Of a DNA stretch of 64,000 bases, positions 42,148 to 50,547 are shown piece by piece (positions within the stretch are counted from its first letter, which is position 1; the number at the start of each line of letters is the position of its first letter). A program made the position numbers and the translations under genes. The notes beneath the pieces are model-generated. The model was not told where the DNA came from. It saw only the letters and a program-made list of their open reading frames with translations, and searched no databases. The DNA is from Deltaproteobacteria bacterium (GTDB taxonomy: Bacteria > Myxococcota_A > UBA9160 > UBA6930). Where the stretch lies: assembly GCA_016875395.1 (NCBI GenBank), contig VGRF01000018.1:25018-89017 (forward strand), given 5' to 3'.

Positions 42148-43206
42148 GTGGCGGGACCCGCGCGCGTCGTCGCCGTGGTCGAGGATCCGCGTTACGCCGA
42201 GCACCGCGGGCCCGCGGGCCACCCCGAGCGCCCGGATCGCCTCGTCGCCGTCGCCGAGGCGCTCGCCGCGCGGCGCGACCTCCTGACACCGCTCGCCGCG
42301 CGCGAGGCTGACGACGCGGAGCTGCGCCTGATCCACGGCGCGCAGCATCTCGCGCTCGTCGCCGAAGGCGCCGCGCGCGCGCCCATTCGCTTCGACGCCG
42401 ACACCTATGCGTGCGCCGAGAGCGAGCGCGTCGCGAAGCTCGCGGCCGGCGGCGCGGTCGATCTCGTGCGCGCGGTCGCGAGCGGCCGCGCACACGCGGG
42501 CCTCGCAGTTGTTAGGCCGCCGGGGCATCACGCGGAAGCAGCGCGGCCGATGGGCTTCTGCTTGTTCAACAACGTCGCGATCGCCGCGCGCGTCGCGCAG
42601 CGCGAGCTCGGGCTGGAAAAGGTGCTGATCGTCGACTGGGACGTGCACCACGGGAACGGCACGCAGCACAGCTTCGAAGAGGATCCGTCGGTGCTCTACT
42701 TCTCGACGCACCAGTTCCCTCACTACCCGGGCACGGGCGACTGGCACGAGATCGGCGTCGGACGCGGCGAGGGCGCGACGGTGAACGTGCCCATGCCCGC
42801 CGCGTGCGGCGACGACGAGTACCTCGCGGTGTTCGCGCGCGTGCTCGCGCCGATCGCGCGCGGCTTTCACCCGGACCTGATCATCCTCTCCGCGGGCTTC
42901 GACGCGCATCGCGACGATCCACTCGCGTCGATGGAAGTGAGCGAGGCGGGTTATTACGGAATGAGCGCGAGCGTGCGCGCGCTCGCGGACGAGCTGTGCG
43001 GCGGCCGACTCGCCTGCGTGCTCGAGGGCGGCTACGCGGCGAGCGGTCTCCGCGAAGGCGTGGGCGCGCTCGTCGACGTGCTCGCGGCGCGAGCCGTGCG
43101 GGCGCCGGCAGCCGCACCGCTCGAGCCGCACAGCCGCGCGGCGAAGCTCGTCGAGCGCGCCGCCGCGCTGCATCGGGCGCGCTACGGCGAAGTGGGGACG
43201 GCCTAG
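42148..43206 (+). CDS. Histone deacetylase/AcuC-family hydrolase
   Basis: Zinc amidohydrolase of the arginase/deacetylase fold, 352 residues. Motifs: [20 protein letters not shown] (catalytic His pair), [15 protein letters not shown] (Zn ligands D and H), [14 protein letters not shown] and [17 protein letters not shown] (third Zn ligand Asp). May act on acetyl-lysine proteins, acetylpolyamines or acetoin metabolism (AcuC). GTG start at 42148; 11-bp gap after phaR suggests one transcript. Confidence 0.92.
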   Translation: MAGPARVVAVVEDPRYAEHRGPAGHPERPDRLVAVAEALAARRDLLTPLAAREADDAELRLIHGAQHLALVAEGAARAPIRFDADTYACAESERVAKLAAGGAVDLVRAVASGRAHAGLAVVRPPGHHAEAARPMGFCLFNNVAIAARVAQRELGLEKVLIVDWDVHHGNGTQHSFEEDPSVLYFSTHQFPHYPGTGDWHEIGVGRGEGATVNVPMPAACGDDEYLAVFARVLAPIARGFHPDLIILSAGFDAHRDDPLASMEVSEAGYYGMSASVRALADELCGGRLACVLEGGYAASGLREGVGALVDVLAARAVRAPAAAPLEPHSRAAKLVERAAALHRARYGEVGTA

Positions 43207-43360
43207 CTCCGAGGTCCTCGGGGATCGCGCGCGGGAGCCGGTCGCGCGATCGAGGTCGTGATCGGCGTCACGCGTGCCGCCACTAGATCCGGCCCCGTAA
43301 CAACTCGCGCCCACAACTTCTGGGACTGCAATTTTTTTTGCAGGGAACCCCACTCTGCCC

Positions 43361-43389
43361 TTGATCGCGGTCGCGCGGCGGTTTACAAA
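43361..43389 (+). promoter_or_regulatory. Candidate dcw-cluster promoter
   Basis: TTGATC (43361-43366) and TACAAA (43384-43389) are 17 bp apart, about 80 bp upstream of the mraZ start and directly before the MraZ boxes. Confidence 0.6.
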
Positions 43390-43390
43390 G

Positions 43391-43415
43391 TGGCCAACGG
43401 TGGGGTTTGGTGGGG
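43391..43415 (+). promoter_or_regulatory. MraZ operator: three TGG boxes phased at 10 bp
   Basis: TGGCC (43391), TGGGG (43401) and TGGGG (43411) recur at exactly 10-bp intervals. MraZ is known to bind such tandem GTGGG-type repeats in its own promoter; here they would lie just after the -10 element, consistent with autorepression. Confidence 0.75.
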
Positions 43416-43468
43416 AATCACGGTGATTCCGGCCAAATCAGACTCGGGAGCTGGGTGGTTCGAGCCAG

Positions 43469-43915
43469 ATGGCCCGCGGTCGCTTCACCTACACGATGGA
43501 CGCCAAGGGACGAGTCGCCATGCCGCAGGTGATGCGCGATGAGGTGAAGCCGCAAGGCGCTCGTCCTCCCGTCCTGACCAACTTTCCGGGCGTGCCGGCC
43601 ATCGCAGTCTACTCCGCGCAGGACTGGGACGAGATCGAGGGCCGCATCAAGGGCATGTCGCAAGTGCAGCCCGAGGTGCAGATGATGAGCCGGCTGATGC
43701 TCTCCGGCGCGTTCGACTGCGACTTCGACGGCCAAGGCCGCCTGACGATCCCCGCCGACCTGCGCGAGTACGCCGGGTTGCAGCGCGACATCGTGCTCGC
43801 CGGCATCGGCAAGCGCATCGAGATTTGGGACAAAGCCCGCTTCGAGCGCGAGGTGGCGACCGCGAAAGACCGCGGCCCCGAGCTCGCTCGCAGCGTGGCG
43901 GATTTGGGTCTGTGA
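43469..43915 (+). CDS. mraZ: Division/cell-wall cluster regulator MraZ
   Basis: Double AbrB-like (SpoVT) DNA-binding protein, 148 residues, that represses the dcw cluster. Two half-domains: FTYTMDAKGRVAMPQVMRDE (1-25) and FDCDFDGQGRLTIPADLREY (about 85-105), each with the DxKGR/DxQGR signature. The C-terminus IEIWDKARFEREVATAK is typical. Head of the dcw cluster with its operator just upstream. Confidence 0.96.
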   Translation: MARGRFTYTMDAKGRVAMPQVMRDEVKPQGARPPVLTNFPGVPAIAVYSAQDWDEIEGRIKGMSQVQPEVQMMSRLMLSGAFDCDFDGQGRLTIPADLREYAGLQRDIVLAGIGKRIEIWDKARFEREVATAKDRGPELARSVADLGL

Positions 43916-44238
43916 AGAAATCGCACGATGGGGGGACCGAGGGACCGTTCTTCGGTCGAGAGAGGGTTCGGGGTGTCTTCGGAGCTACTGCGCGAAGTGC
44001 GGGAAGAGAATGGGAGCTCGACCCGCACGGCCGCGCAGAGCTCCGAAGCACCCCTGCCCTGATCTGAATCGCGTAGCGCCCATCTTTCGATCGCTTCGCG
44101 GACGGTTCCGGGAATTTCGCGGCAGTCGCGGATGTGGCTGTCGCGGTCGCGCGGTGGGGGGCCGCGCGGCGTGTGCCACCAGTGCCGCCGGAAGGCGGCG
44201 GGAATCGGGCTCGAGCGAGACGCCGGCCCGGGATCACC
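43916..44238 (+). other. Long structured mraZ-rsmH leader, 323 bp
   Basis: No gene between mraZ and rsmH. The strand can fold into a series of stable hairpins: GACCG-TTCTT-CGGTC (43943-43957); a large nested stem spanning 43970-44054 with arms 43970-44003 and 44022-44054 (GGGGTG...CACCCC outside, CTGCGCG/CGCGCAG and GTGCGGG/CCCGCAC inside); CGCGCGG/CCGCGCG (44148-44168); and a GGAA-tetraloop stem GCCGCC/GGCGGC (44184-44199). No U-tract follows, so classic attenuation is not evident. Confidence 0.55.
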
Positions 44239-45186
44239 GTGCACCACCAACCCGTCCTGCTTCAGGAAACGCTGCACTGGCTCGGCGCAAAGCCCGGGGG
44301 CCTGATCGTCGACGGCACGCTCGGCGACGGCGGCCACGCCGAGGCGATTCTCGAGCGCACCGCGCCCGACGGCCGCCTCGTCGGCCTCGACCGCGACGCC
44401 GACGCGCTGCGCATCGCCGGCGCTCGCCTCGCCCGCTTCGGCGCGCGCGTCTCGCTCGCGCACGCGAGCTTCCGCGACCTGACGAGCGCGCTCGCGGACG
44501 CGGGCGTCGCGCGTGTCGACGGCGTGCTGCTCGACCTCGGCGTCTCCTCGCGCCAGCTCGATCAACCGGAGCGCGGCTTTCGCTTCGGCAGCGAAACGGC
44601 GCGTGAGACGGCGCTCGACATGCGCATGGACAGGGCGCAGGGCGAGACCGCTGCCGATCTGCTCGCGCGCGCTTCGGTGGACGAGCTCGCGAGCTGCTTC
44701 CGCGACTACGGCGAGCTGCCCGGCGCCGGCCGGCTCGCGCACACGATCGCGGCGCGACGCAAAGATTCGCCGCTGCGCACGACGGCAGATCTGCTCGCGG
44801 CGATCCGCGACGCGCGCATCGGCGGCGGACGCAAGCACAACCCCGCGACGCTCGTCTTTCAGGCGCTGCGCATCGCCGTGAACGACGAGCTCGGCGCGCT
44901 CGAGCACGGCCTCGGCGCCGCGATCGATGCGCTCGCGCCGGGCGGGCGCGTGTGCGTGATCTCGTACCACTCGCTCGAAGACCGCCTCGTGAAGCAGCGC
45001 TTCGCGAGCGAAGAGCGGCCCTGCACCTGCCCGCCTTCGGCGCCCGTGTGCACGTGCGGAAAGAAGCCGCGGCTCGCGCGCGCGACGCGCAAAGCCGTGC
45101 GGCCGAGCGAGGCCGAGATCGCTGACAACCCGCGCGCGCGCTCCGCACGGCTGCGCGCCGCAGAGAAGCTGCCGGAGGCTGCATGA
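44239..45186 (+). CDS. rsmH: 16S rRNA m4C1402 methyltransferase RsmH (MraW)
   Basis: SAM-dependent methyltransferase of 315 residues from the GTG at 44239 (VHHQPVLLQETLHWL), the family's canonical beginning. Motifs: IVDGTLGDGGHAEAIL (SAM site), VDGVLLDLGVSSRQLDQPER, HNPATLVFQALRIAVNDELG and the C-terminal ISYHSLEDRLVKQRF. A longer in-frame reading exists but is not family-like. Contains a CPPSAPVCTCGKKP cysteine cluster found in many RsmH proteins. Overlaps ftsL by four bases. Confidence 0.96.
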   Translation: MHHQPVLLQETLHWLGAKPGGLIVDGTLGDGGHAEAILERTAPDGRLVGLDRDADALRIAGARLARFGARVSLAHASFRDLTSALADAGVARVDGVLLDLGVSSRQLDQPERGFRFGSETARETALDMRMDRAQGETAADLLARASVDELASCFRDYGELPGAGRLAHTIAARRKDSPLRTTADLLAAIRDARIGGGRKHNPATLVFQALRIAVNDELGALEHGLGAAIDALAPGGRVCVISYHSLEDRLVKQRFASEERPCTCPPSAPVCTCGKKPRLARATRKAVRPSEAEIADNPRARSARLRAAEKLPEAA

Positions 45187-45515
45187 GCGCATCGACCCAA
45201 GAAGACTGGCTGCGGAAGGATCTCACCCACACCGAGGAGCGCCCCCTGCGCTCGCTGCCGCTGCTCCCGATCGCGATCGGCGTGTTCGCTGCCTACGTCG
45301 GGCTGGTCGCGCTGCGCGGCGAGATTCAGCGCCTCGAGCGCGGAGTCGGCGAAGCGATGCGCACGGAGCAGGCGCTGCGCGGGCGCGCGAGCGCCGCGAC
45401 TGCTGAGCTGGAAGCGCTGCGCTCGCCGAGTCGCCTGCGCGAGTTCGCCGCGCAGCAAGGCTTCGTCGTCCCCGAGCGCGTGATCCCGCTGCGCGACGAG
45501 GCGGTGCGTCCATGA
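45183..45515 (+). CDS. ftsL: FtsL-like division protein
   Basis: Small bitopic protein of 110 residues. A cytosolic N-terminus precedes one helix (LPLLPIAIGVFAAYVGLVAL, about 30-49) and a coiled coil (RGEIQRLERGVGEAMRTEQA), ending in the FtsL-type LREFAAQQGFVVPERVI stretch. Size, topology and position between rsmH and ftsI identify it rather than sequence identity. Overlaps both neighbours by four bases. Confidence 0.85.
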   Translation: MSASTQEDWLRKDLTHTEERPLRSLPLLPIAIGVFAAYVGLVALRGEIQRLERGVGEAMRTEQALRGRASAATAELEALRSPSRLREFAAQQGFVVPERVIPLRDEAVRP

Positions 45516-47611
45516 GGAGCGCCGACCTGCGCCGCGCCGTCCTGCGCGTCCGCATCGTCGGCCTCGTTCTGCTCGCGTGCTTCGTGCTGCTCGGCGTGCG
45601 CGCCGCGGTGCTGAGCCTCGTGCCCAGCAAGGCGCACGAGCTCGCGCCGAAGCAGGCGTACACCGTGCTCCAGCTCGCACCCGCGCGCGGAGTGATTACG
45701 GACCGGCGCGGCGCGCCGCTCGCGCTCACCGTGCCGGCGCCTTCGCTCTACGCGATTCCGAAGCGCGTCGAAGACGTGCCTGCCACCGCGCGCGCGATCG
45801 CGAAGGTGTTGTGTACGAGCGATCGCGCGATCGCGGAGCGGCTGCGCCTCGGCAGCGGCTTCGTGTTCGTGTCGCGCTGGATCGACGCGAAGCAGGCGGC
45901 TGCGATCAGCGCGCTCGGCCTGCCCGGCATCGGCCTCATCTCCGAGCCGCGCCGCACGTATCCGCAGGGCGCCCTCGCCGGCCGCATCGTCGGCTTCTCG
46001 AATCTCGACGGCGAAGGCGTGCGCGGCGTCGAGCAGGCCGAGCAGAAGTGGCTCGCCGGCCGTGCGGACAGCATGGTGGTGAAGCGCGACGCGCGCGGGC
46101 GGATCCTCGCGGAAGCCGGGCGCGACCTGCTGAGCACCGCGGGCGGCGACGTCGCGCTGACGCTCGACAGCGTGCTGCAAGCCGACGCCGAGGCGGCGCT
46201 CGCAGACACCGTGCGCGCGACTGGCGCGAAGGGCGGCCTCGTCGTCGCGCTCGATCCCACGAACGGGGACCTGCTCGCGCTCGCAGAGGCGCCCGCATTC
46301 GATCCGAACCAGTTCCGCACGGCGAAGATGCACGACTCGCGCTCGCGCATCTTCACGGACGCGCTGGAGCCGGGCTCCACGTTCAAGACCTTCGTGGTCG
46401 CCGGCGCCCTCCAGCACGGCGCCATTCGCGCGCGCGATGTCTTCGACTGCGAGAACGGCGCTTGGCGCGTGCCCGGCAAGACGCTGCGCGACACGCATCC
46501 CGAGGGCCTGCTCGACGTCGGCGGCGTGCTGCAGAAGTCGAGCAACATCTGCGCGGCGAAGATCGGCTACGCGCTCGGAGCCGAGCGCCACCACGAGATG
46601 CTCGCCGCGTTCGGCTTCGGATCGCGCAGCGCGAGCGGCTTCCCCGGCGAGTCGACCGGGTTGTTACGGAGCTGGCGCGGCTGGCGCCCCATCGACCACG
46701 CCACGGTCTCGTATGGGCAAGGCGTGAGCGTCACCGCGCTCCAGCTCGCCGCCGCCACCGCGGCGATCGCGAACGGCGGAATTCTCCACGAGCCGCGCCT
46801 CGTGCTCGCGCGGCGCACGGGCAGCGGGGCGTGGGAGAAGACCGCGCGCGCCGCGGGCCGCCGCGTGCTGCGAGAGGAAGTCGCGGCGCAGGTGCGCGAC
46901 ATGCTGGAGAGCGTCGTCCACGTCGAAGGCACCGCGTTGCGCGCGAGCCTCGAGGGCGTACGCAGCGGCGGAAAGACCGGCACCGCACAGGTGCTCGACA
47001 CGGAGACGGGGCGCTACTTCGCGACCCGCTACCTGAACTGGTTCATCGGTGCGGCGCCGATCGAGGCTCCGCGCGTCGTCGTGGTCGCGATGGTCGAGGA
47101 GCCGCGCGGCATCGGACACACCGGCGGCGCCACCGCGGCTCCGCTCTTCGCGCGCGCGGCGGCGGCGGCGCTCGCGCGCAAGGACATCCGCACGCAGCCG
47201 GTGTTCGGCCTGCCGGACTGGTCGTACGTGGGCTGGACGCCTGAGGGCGGCGTGCCCGAGGCGCTGCAGCCGGTGCGCGAGCGCTGGCCGAGCGCCGCAC
47301 CCGAGGTCGGCCGCGCGCTCATCGCCGCGCAGAAGCCGAAGCCGCCGGCAGCCCCCGCGCAGCCGGCGGCGCAGCCTGCCGCGCTGCCAGCGGTGGCCGC
47401 GCCGCCGCCGAGCACCGAGGCGAAGGCGCCGGTTTCCGAAGCGCGCGCGGCGAACGCCGAGCCGGCGAGCGGCGCTTCGCGGCGTGCAGCGAGGCGAAGC
47501 GAGCCGTCGGCTCGCGGAAGCCGAGCGGAGATCGAGCGGTCTGTGTCGCCCGTCGCTGCGCGCGTGCCCGCAAGCACCGAGGCTGCGTCGCTCGCCTCGC
47601 TCGCTCAATAA
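45512..47611 (+). CDS. ftsI: Septal peptidoglycan transpeptidase FtsI (PBP3)
   Basis: Class B penicillin-binding protein of the divisome, 699 residues. One N-terminal helix (VGLVLLACFVLLGVRAAVL), a pedestal domain with ARGVITDRRGAPLALTV, and the transpeptidase domain with S289-T-F-K292 (SxxK), S343-S-N345 (SxN) and K488-T-G490 (KTG). Family members are usually about 550-600 residues; here residues from about 570 on form an Ala/Pro/Arg-rich tail (AAPAQPAAQPAALPAVA) that includes a copy of the dispersed repeat (about 654-675). Stop TAA lies in a TAACAA motif. Confidence 0.95.
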   Translation: MRSADLRRAVLRVRIVGLVLLACFVLLGVRAAVLSLVPSKAHELAPKQAYTVLQLAPARGVITDRRGAPLALTVPAPSLYAIPKRVEDVPATARAIAKVLCTSDRAIAERLRLGSGFVFVSRWIDAKQAAAISALGLPGIGLISEPRRTYPQGALAGRIVGFSNLDGEGVRGVEQAEQKWLAGRADSMVVKRDARGRILAEAGRDLLSTAGGDVALTLDSVLQADAEAALADTVRATGAKGGLVVALDPTNGDLLALAEAPAFDPNQFRTAKMHDSRSRIFTDALEPGSTFKTFVVAGALQHGAIRARDVFDCENGAWRVPGKTLRDTHPEGLLDVGGVLQKSSNICAAKIGYALGAERHHEMLAAFGFGSRSASGFPGESTGLLRSWRGWRPIDHATVSYGQGVSVTALQLAAATAAIANGGILHEPRLVLARRTGSGAWEKTARAAGRRVLREEVAAQVRDMLESVVHVEGTALRASLEGVRSGGKTGTAQVLDTETGRYFATRYLNWFIGAAPIEAPRVVVVAMVEEPRGIGHTGGATAAPLFARAAAAALARKDIRTQPVFGLPDWSYVGWTPEGGVPEALQPVRERWPSAAPEVGRALIAAQKPKPPAAPAQPAAQPAALPAVAAPPPSTEAKAPVSEARAANAEPASGASRRAARRSEPSARGSRAEIERSVSPVAARVPASTEAASLASLAQ
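47473..47537 (+). repeat. Dispersed hairpin repeat inside the ftsI C-terminal tail
   Basis: GCGCTTCGCGGCGTGCAGCG aligns with the left part of the copy at 3401-3460 (GCGCTTCGCCGCGCGCAGCG), followed by a degenerate right part. It is translated in frame as SRRAARRSEPSARGSRAEIE. Confidence 0.55.
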
Positions 47612-47629
47612 CAACTCGAAAGAACGCCC

Positions 47630-49156
47630 GTGAAGCTCTCCGAACTGCTCGCCACCCTGCCCGCCGCACTCGCGCCGAAGCAGCTCCCCGCGCTCGATCC
47701 CGTGATCCGCGGCATCCGCTACGACTCGCGCGCCGTCGCGCCGGGCGATCTGTTCGTCGCGCTGCGCGGAGCCACCGCCGACGGCCACGCCTACCTCGCA
47801 CAGGCGCTCGCGCTGGGCGCCGTCGCGCTGCTCGTCGAAGAAGCGCCGGCGAACGCGGGCAACGCTGCGGTCGTGATCGTGCCCGACTCGCGCCGCGCCA
47901 TGGCGCCCATCGCGAACGCGTTCTTCGGCGCGCCCTCCTCCGAGCTGGCGCTGATCGGCATCACCGGCACGAACGGCAAGACCAGCACCACGTTCCTCTG
48001 CGAGTCGATCCTGCGCGCCGCGGGCGAGCGCCCCGGCCTGATCGGCACCGTGGAGGTGCGATACGCCGAGGAGCGCATCCGCTCCGTCAACACCACGCCG
48101 GAGAGCCTCGACCTGCAGCGCTTGTTACGGGACATGCGCACGCGCGGCGTCTCGGCGGTGGCGATGGAGGTGAGCTCGCACGGGCTCGAGCTCGGGCGCG
48201 TCGAGGGTTGCACGTTCCGCGCAGCGGCGGTCACGAACGTGACGCAGGATCACCTCGACTTTCACGGCACGATGGAGGCTTATCAGGCCGCGAAGGAGCG
48301 GCTCTTCCACACGTACCTCGCGGCGGACGGCGTCGCCGTGATCAACGTGGACGACCCGCGCTCGCCCGGCTTCGTCGCCGCGGCGGAGAAGCGCGGTGCG
48401 CGGCGCGTGCTCGTGAGCAAGCGCAAGGACGCGCGCGCCGACGTGCGCGTGCTCGCCGCCGACGTGGCGCTCACCGGCACGCGCGCGCGCCTCGCGCTCC
48501 CGAGCGGCGAGCTCGAGGTCGCGCTGCCGCTGGTCGGCGACTTCAACCTCGAGAACCTCACCGTCGCGGTCGGCATCGCGGCCGGCCTCGAGATCGCGCC
48601 GCTCGCGATCGCGCGCGGCATCGCGAGCTGCCCGCAAGTGCCGGGCCGCATGCAGCGCGTCGGCGCCGAGCTCGCGAACGCGCCCACCGTGCTCGTGGAC
48701 TACGCGCACACGCCCGACGCGGTGGAGAAGGTGCTGCGCAGCGTGCGCCCGCTGACGCGCGGCAAGCTGATCGCGGTGTTCGGCTGCGGCGGCGATCGCG
48801 ACCGCACGAAGCGCCCGAAGATGGCCGAGGCCGTCGCGCGCCTCGCAGACCGCGCGGTGCTCACGAGCGACAACCCGCGCACGGAAGACCCGCAGCGCAT
48901 CCTCGCCGACGTCGAGGCGGGCCTTGGCGCGATGCAGCGCGTGCCGAGCGCGGGGCTCGCCACCGCGCAGCGCGCGTACGTGGCGCTCGTCGATCGACGC
49001 GAAGCGATCGAGCTCGCCGTCGCGAGCGCGAAGCCCGAGGACACGATCGTGATCGCGGGCAAGGGCCACGAGGACTACCAGATCGTGGGGCGCGAGAAGT
49101 TCCCGTTCGACGACCGCGAAGAAGCGCAGCGCGCGCTCGAAAGGCGCGCGCGATGA
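47630..49156 (+). CDS. murE: UDP-MurNAc-tripeptide synthetase MurE, meso-DAP type
   Basis: Mur ligase of 508 residues adding the third stem-peptide residue. ATP site ITGTNGKTSTTFL (GTNGKT), EVSSHGLELGRVEG, and the amino-acid selectivity motif D414-N-P-R417 (TSDNPRTEDP). DNPR is diagnostic of meso-diaminopimelate, so the peptidoglycan is of the Gram-negative type. GTG start at 47630, 18 bp after the ftsI stop. Overlaps murF by four bases. Confidence 0.96.
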   Translation: MKLSELLATLPAALAPKQLPALDPVIRGIRYDSRAVAPGDLFVALRGATADGHAYLAQALALGAVALLVEEAPANAGNAAVVIVPDSRRAMAPIANAFFGAPSSELALIGITGTNGKTSTTFLCESILRAAGERPGLIGTVEVRYAEERIRSVNTTPESLDLQRLLRDMRTRGVSAVAMEVSSHGLELGRVEGCTFRAAAVTNVTQDHLDFHGTMEAYQAAKERLFHTYLAADGVAVINVDDPRSPGFVAAAEKRGARRVLVSKRKDARADVRVLAADVALTGTRARLALPSGELEVALPLVGDFNLENLTVAVGIAAGLEIAPLAIARGIASCPQVPGRMQRVGAELANAPTVLVDYAHTPDAVEKVLRSVRPLTRGKLIAVFGCGGDRDRTKRPKMAEAVARLADRAVLTSDNPRTEDPQRILADVEAGLGAMQRVPSAGLATAQRAYVALVDRREAIELAVASAKPEDTIVIAGKGHEDYQIVGREKFPFDDREEAQRALERRAR

Positions 49157-50547
49157 CGCTCGCCTTCACCGCCGCGGACGCCGCGCGCTGGGCGGGCGCG
49201 ACGCTCGCGCGGGGCGATGCTTCGCGCGCGTTCACGAGCGTCTCGATCGACACGCGCACGATCGCGCCGGGCGCGCTGTTCGTCGCGATCCGCGGCGAGA
49301 AGCACGATGCGCACGCGTTCCTCGCCACCGCCCTCGCGAACGGCGCGAGCGGCCTGCTCGTCGAGCGCGCGAACGCGGTGCCGGCGGACGCGAACGTCGT
49401 GCTCGTGGCGGCGGACACGACGCGCGCGCTCGGCGCGCTCGCGGCGGGCCATCGCGCGGGCTTTGCCGGCCCCGTCGTCGCGATCACGGGCAGCAACGGC
49501 AAGACCACCACGAAAGAGATGTGCGCCGCGATCCTGCGCGAGCTCGGCCCGTGTCTCGCGACCGAGGGCAACCTCAACAATCAGTTCGGCCTGCCGCTCA
49601 CCCTGCTCCGCCGCGAGGCCGGGCACCGCACGCTCGTGGTCGAGCTCGGCATGAACCACCGCGGCGAGATCGCGCCGCTCGCCGCGATCGCGAACGCCAC
49701 GGTCGGAGTCGTCACGACGATCGGCACCGCGCACATCGAGTTTCTCGGCTCGCGCGAGAACATCGCCGAGGAGAAAGGCGACCTCACCGCGGCGATCCGC
49801 GCGGACGGCGTCGCGGTGCTGCCCGGCGACGATCCGCTCGGGCGCGCGCAGGCGAAGCGCTGCCGCGCGCGTGTCGTGCTGTTCGGGCGCGACGCGAGCT
49901 GCAGCGTGCGAGCCGCGAACGTGCGGGCCGAAGGCGACGGCTTCGCGTTCACGCTGGTCGCGCCGGAAGGCGAGATCGCGCTGCGCGCTGCGGGGCTCGG
50001 CGAGCCCACCGTGACGAACGCGCTCGCGGCGAGCGCCGCGTGCCTCGCGGCGGGCGCGTCGCTCGCGCAGGTCGCGGCGGGTCTGGCGAAGTACCAGCCC
50101 GCGAAGGGCCGCATGCAGCAGGTGAAGCTCGCGAGCGGCGCGCTCTTGATCGACGACACGTACAACGCGAACCCGCAGTCGATGCTCGCGGCGCTCGCGA
50201 GCCTCGAGCGGCTGCGCGCGCGCGGGCGCGCCTTCGCGGTGTTGGGAGACATGGGCGAGCTCGGCGCGCATGCCGAGGCGGGCCACCGCGAAGTCGGCGC
50301 GCGCGCGGGCGTGCTGCGCGTCGACGCGCTCTACGCGCTCGGCAAGTTCGCGCCGCTGGTACGCGAGGCCGCGCTCGGCGCGGGCCTCGACGCCGCGCGC
50401 ATCCACCTTCCCGCGAGTCACGACGAGATCGCGAACGCGCTGCGCAGCGAGCTGCGTTCCGGCGACGTCGCGCTCGTCAAAGGCTCGCGCTCGATGCGCA
50501 TGGAGCGCGTCGTCGAAGCGCTCACCGGCACGAAGGACGCCCACTGA
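49153..50547 (+). CDS. murF: UDP-MurNAc-pentapeptide synthetase MurF
   Basis: Mur ligase of 464 residues joining D-Ala-D-Ala to UDP-MurNAc-tripeptide. N-terminal VSIDTRTIAPGALFVAIRGE (UDP-binding), ATP site VAITGSNGKTTTKEM, then NLNNQFGLPLTLLR and ELGMNHRGEI, central VGVVTTIGTAHIEFLGS, and C-terminal LIDDTYNANPQSMLAAL. ATG in an ATGA overlap with murE; stop overlaps the mraY ATG by one base. Confidence 0.96.
   Translation: MTLAFTAADAARWAGATLARGDASRAFTSVSIDTRTIAPGALFVAIRGEKHDAHAFLATALANGASGLLVERANAVPADANVVLVAADTTRALGALAAGHRAGFAGPVVAITGSNGKTTTKEMCAAILRELGPCLATEGNLNNQFGLPLTLLRREAGHRTLVVELGMNHRGEIAPLAAIANATVGVVTTIGTAHIEFLGSRENIAEEKGDLTAAIRADGVAVLPGDDPLGRAQAKRCRARVVLFGRDASCSVRAANVRAEGDGFAFTLVAPEGEIALRAAGLGEPTVTNALAASAACLAAGASLAQVAAGLAKYQPAKGRMQQVKLASGALLIDDTYNANPQSMLAALASLERLRARGRAFAVLGDMGELGAHAEAGHREVGARAGVLRVDALYALGKFAPLVREAALGAGLDAARIHLPASHDEIANALRSELRSGDVALVKGSRSMRMERVVEALTGTKDAH

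Noticed and set aside
43445..43475. T-arm-like GGTTCGAGCC just before mraZ, suggesting a tRNA
   Set aside because: No acceptor stem, D-arm or anticodon arm can be fitted in the preceding 70 bases, which are occupied by the MraZ boxes and promoter.
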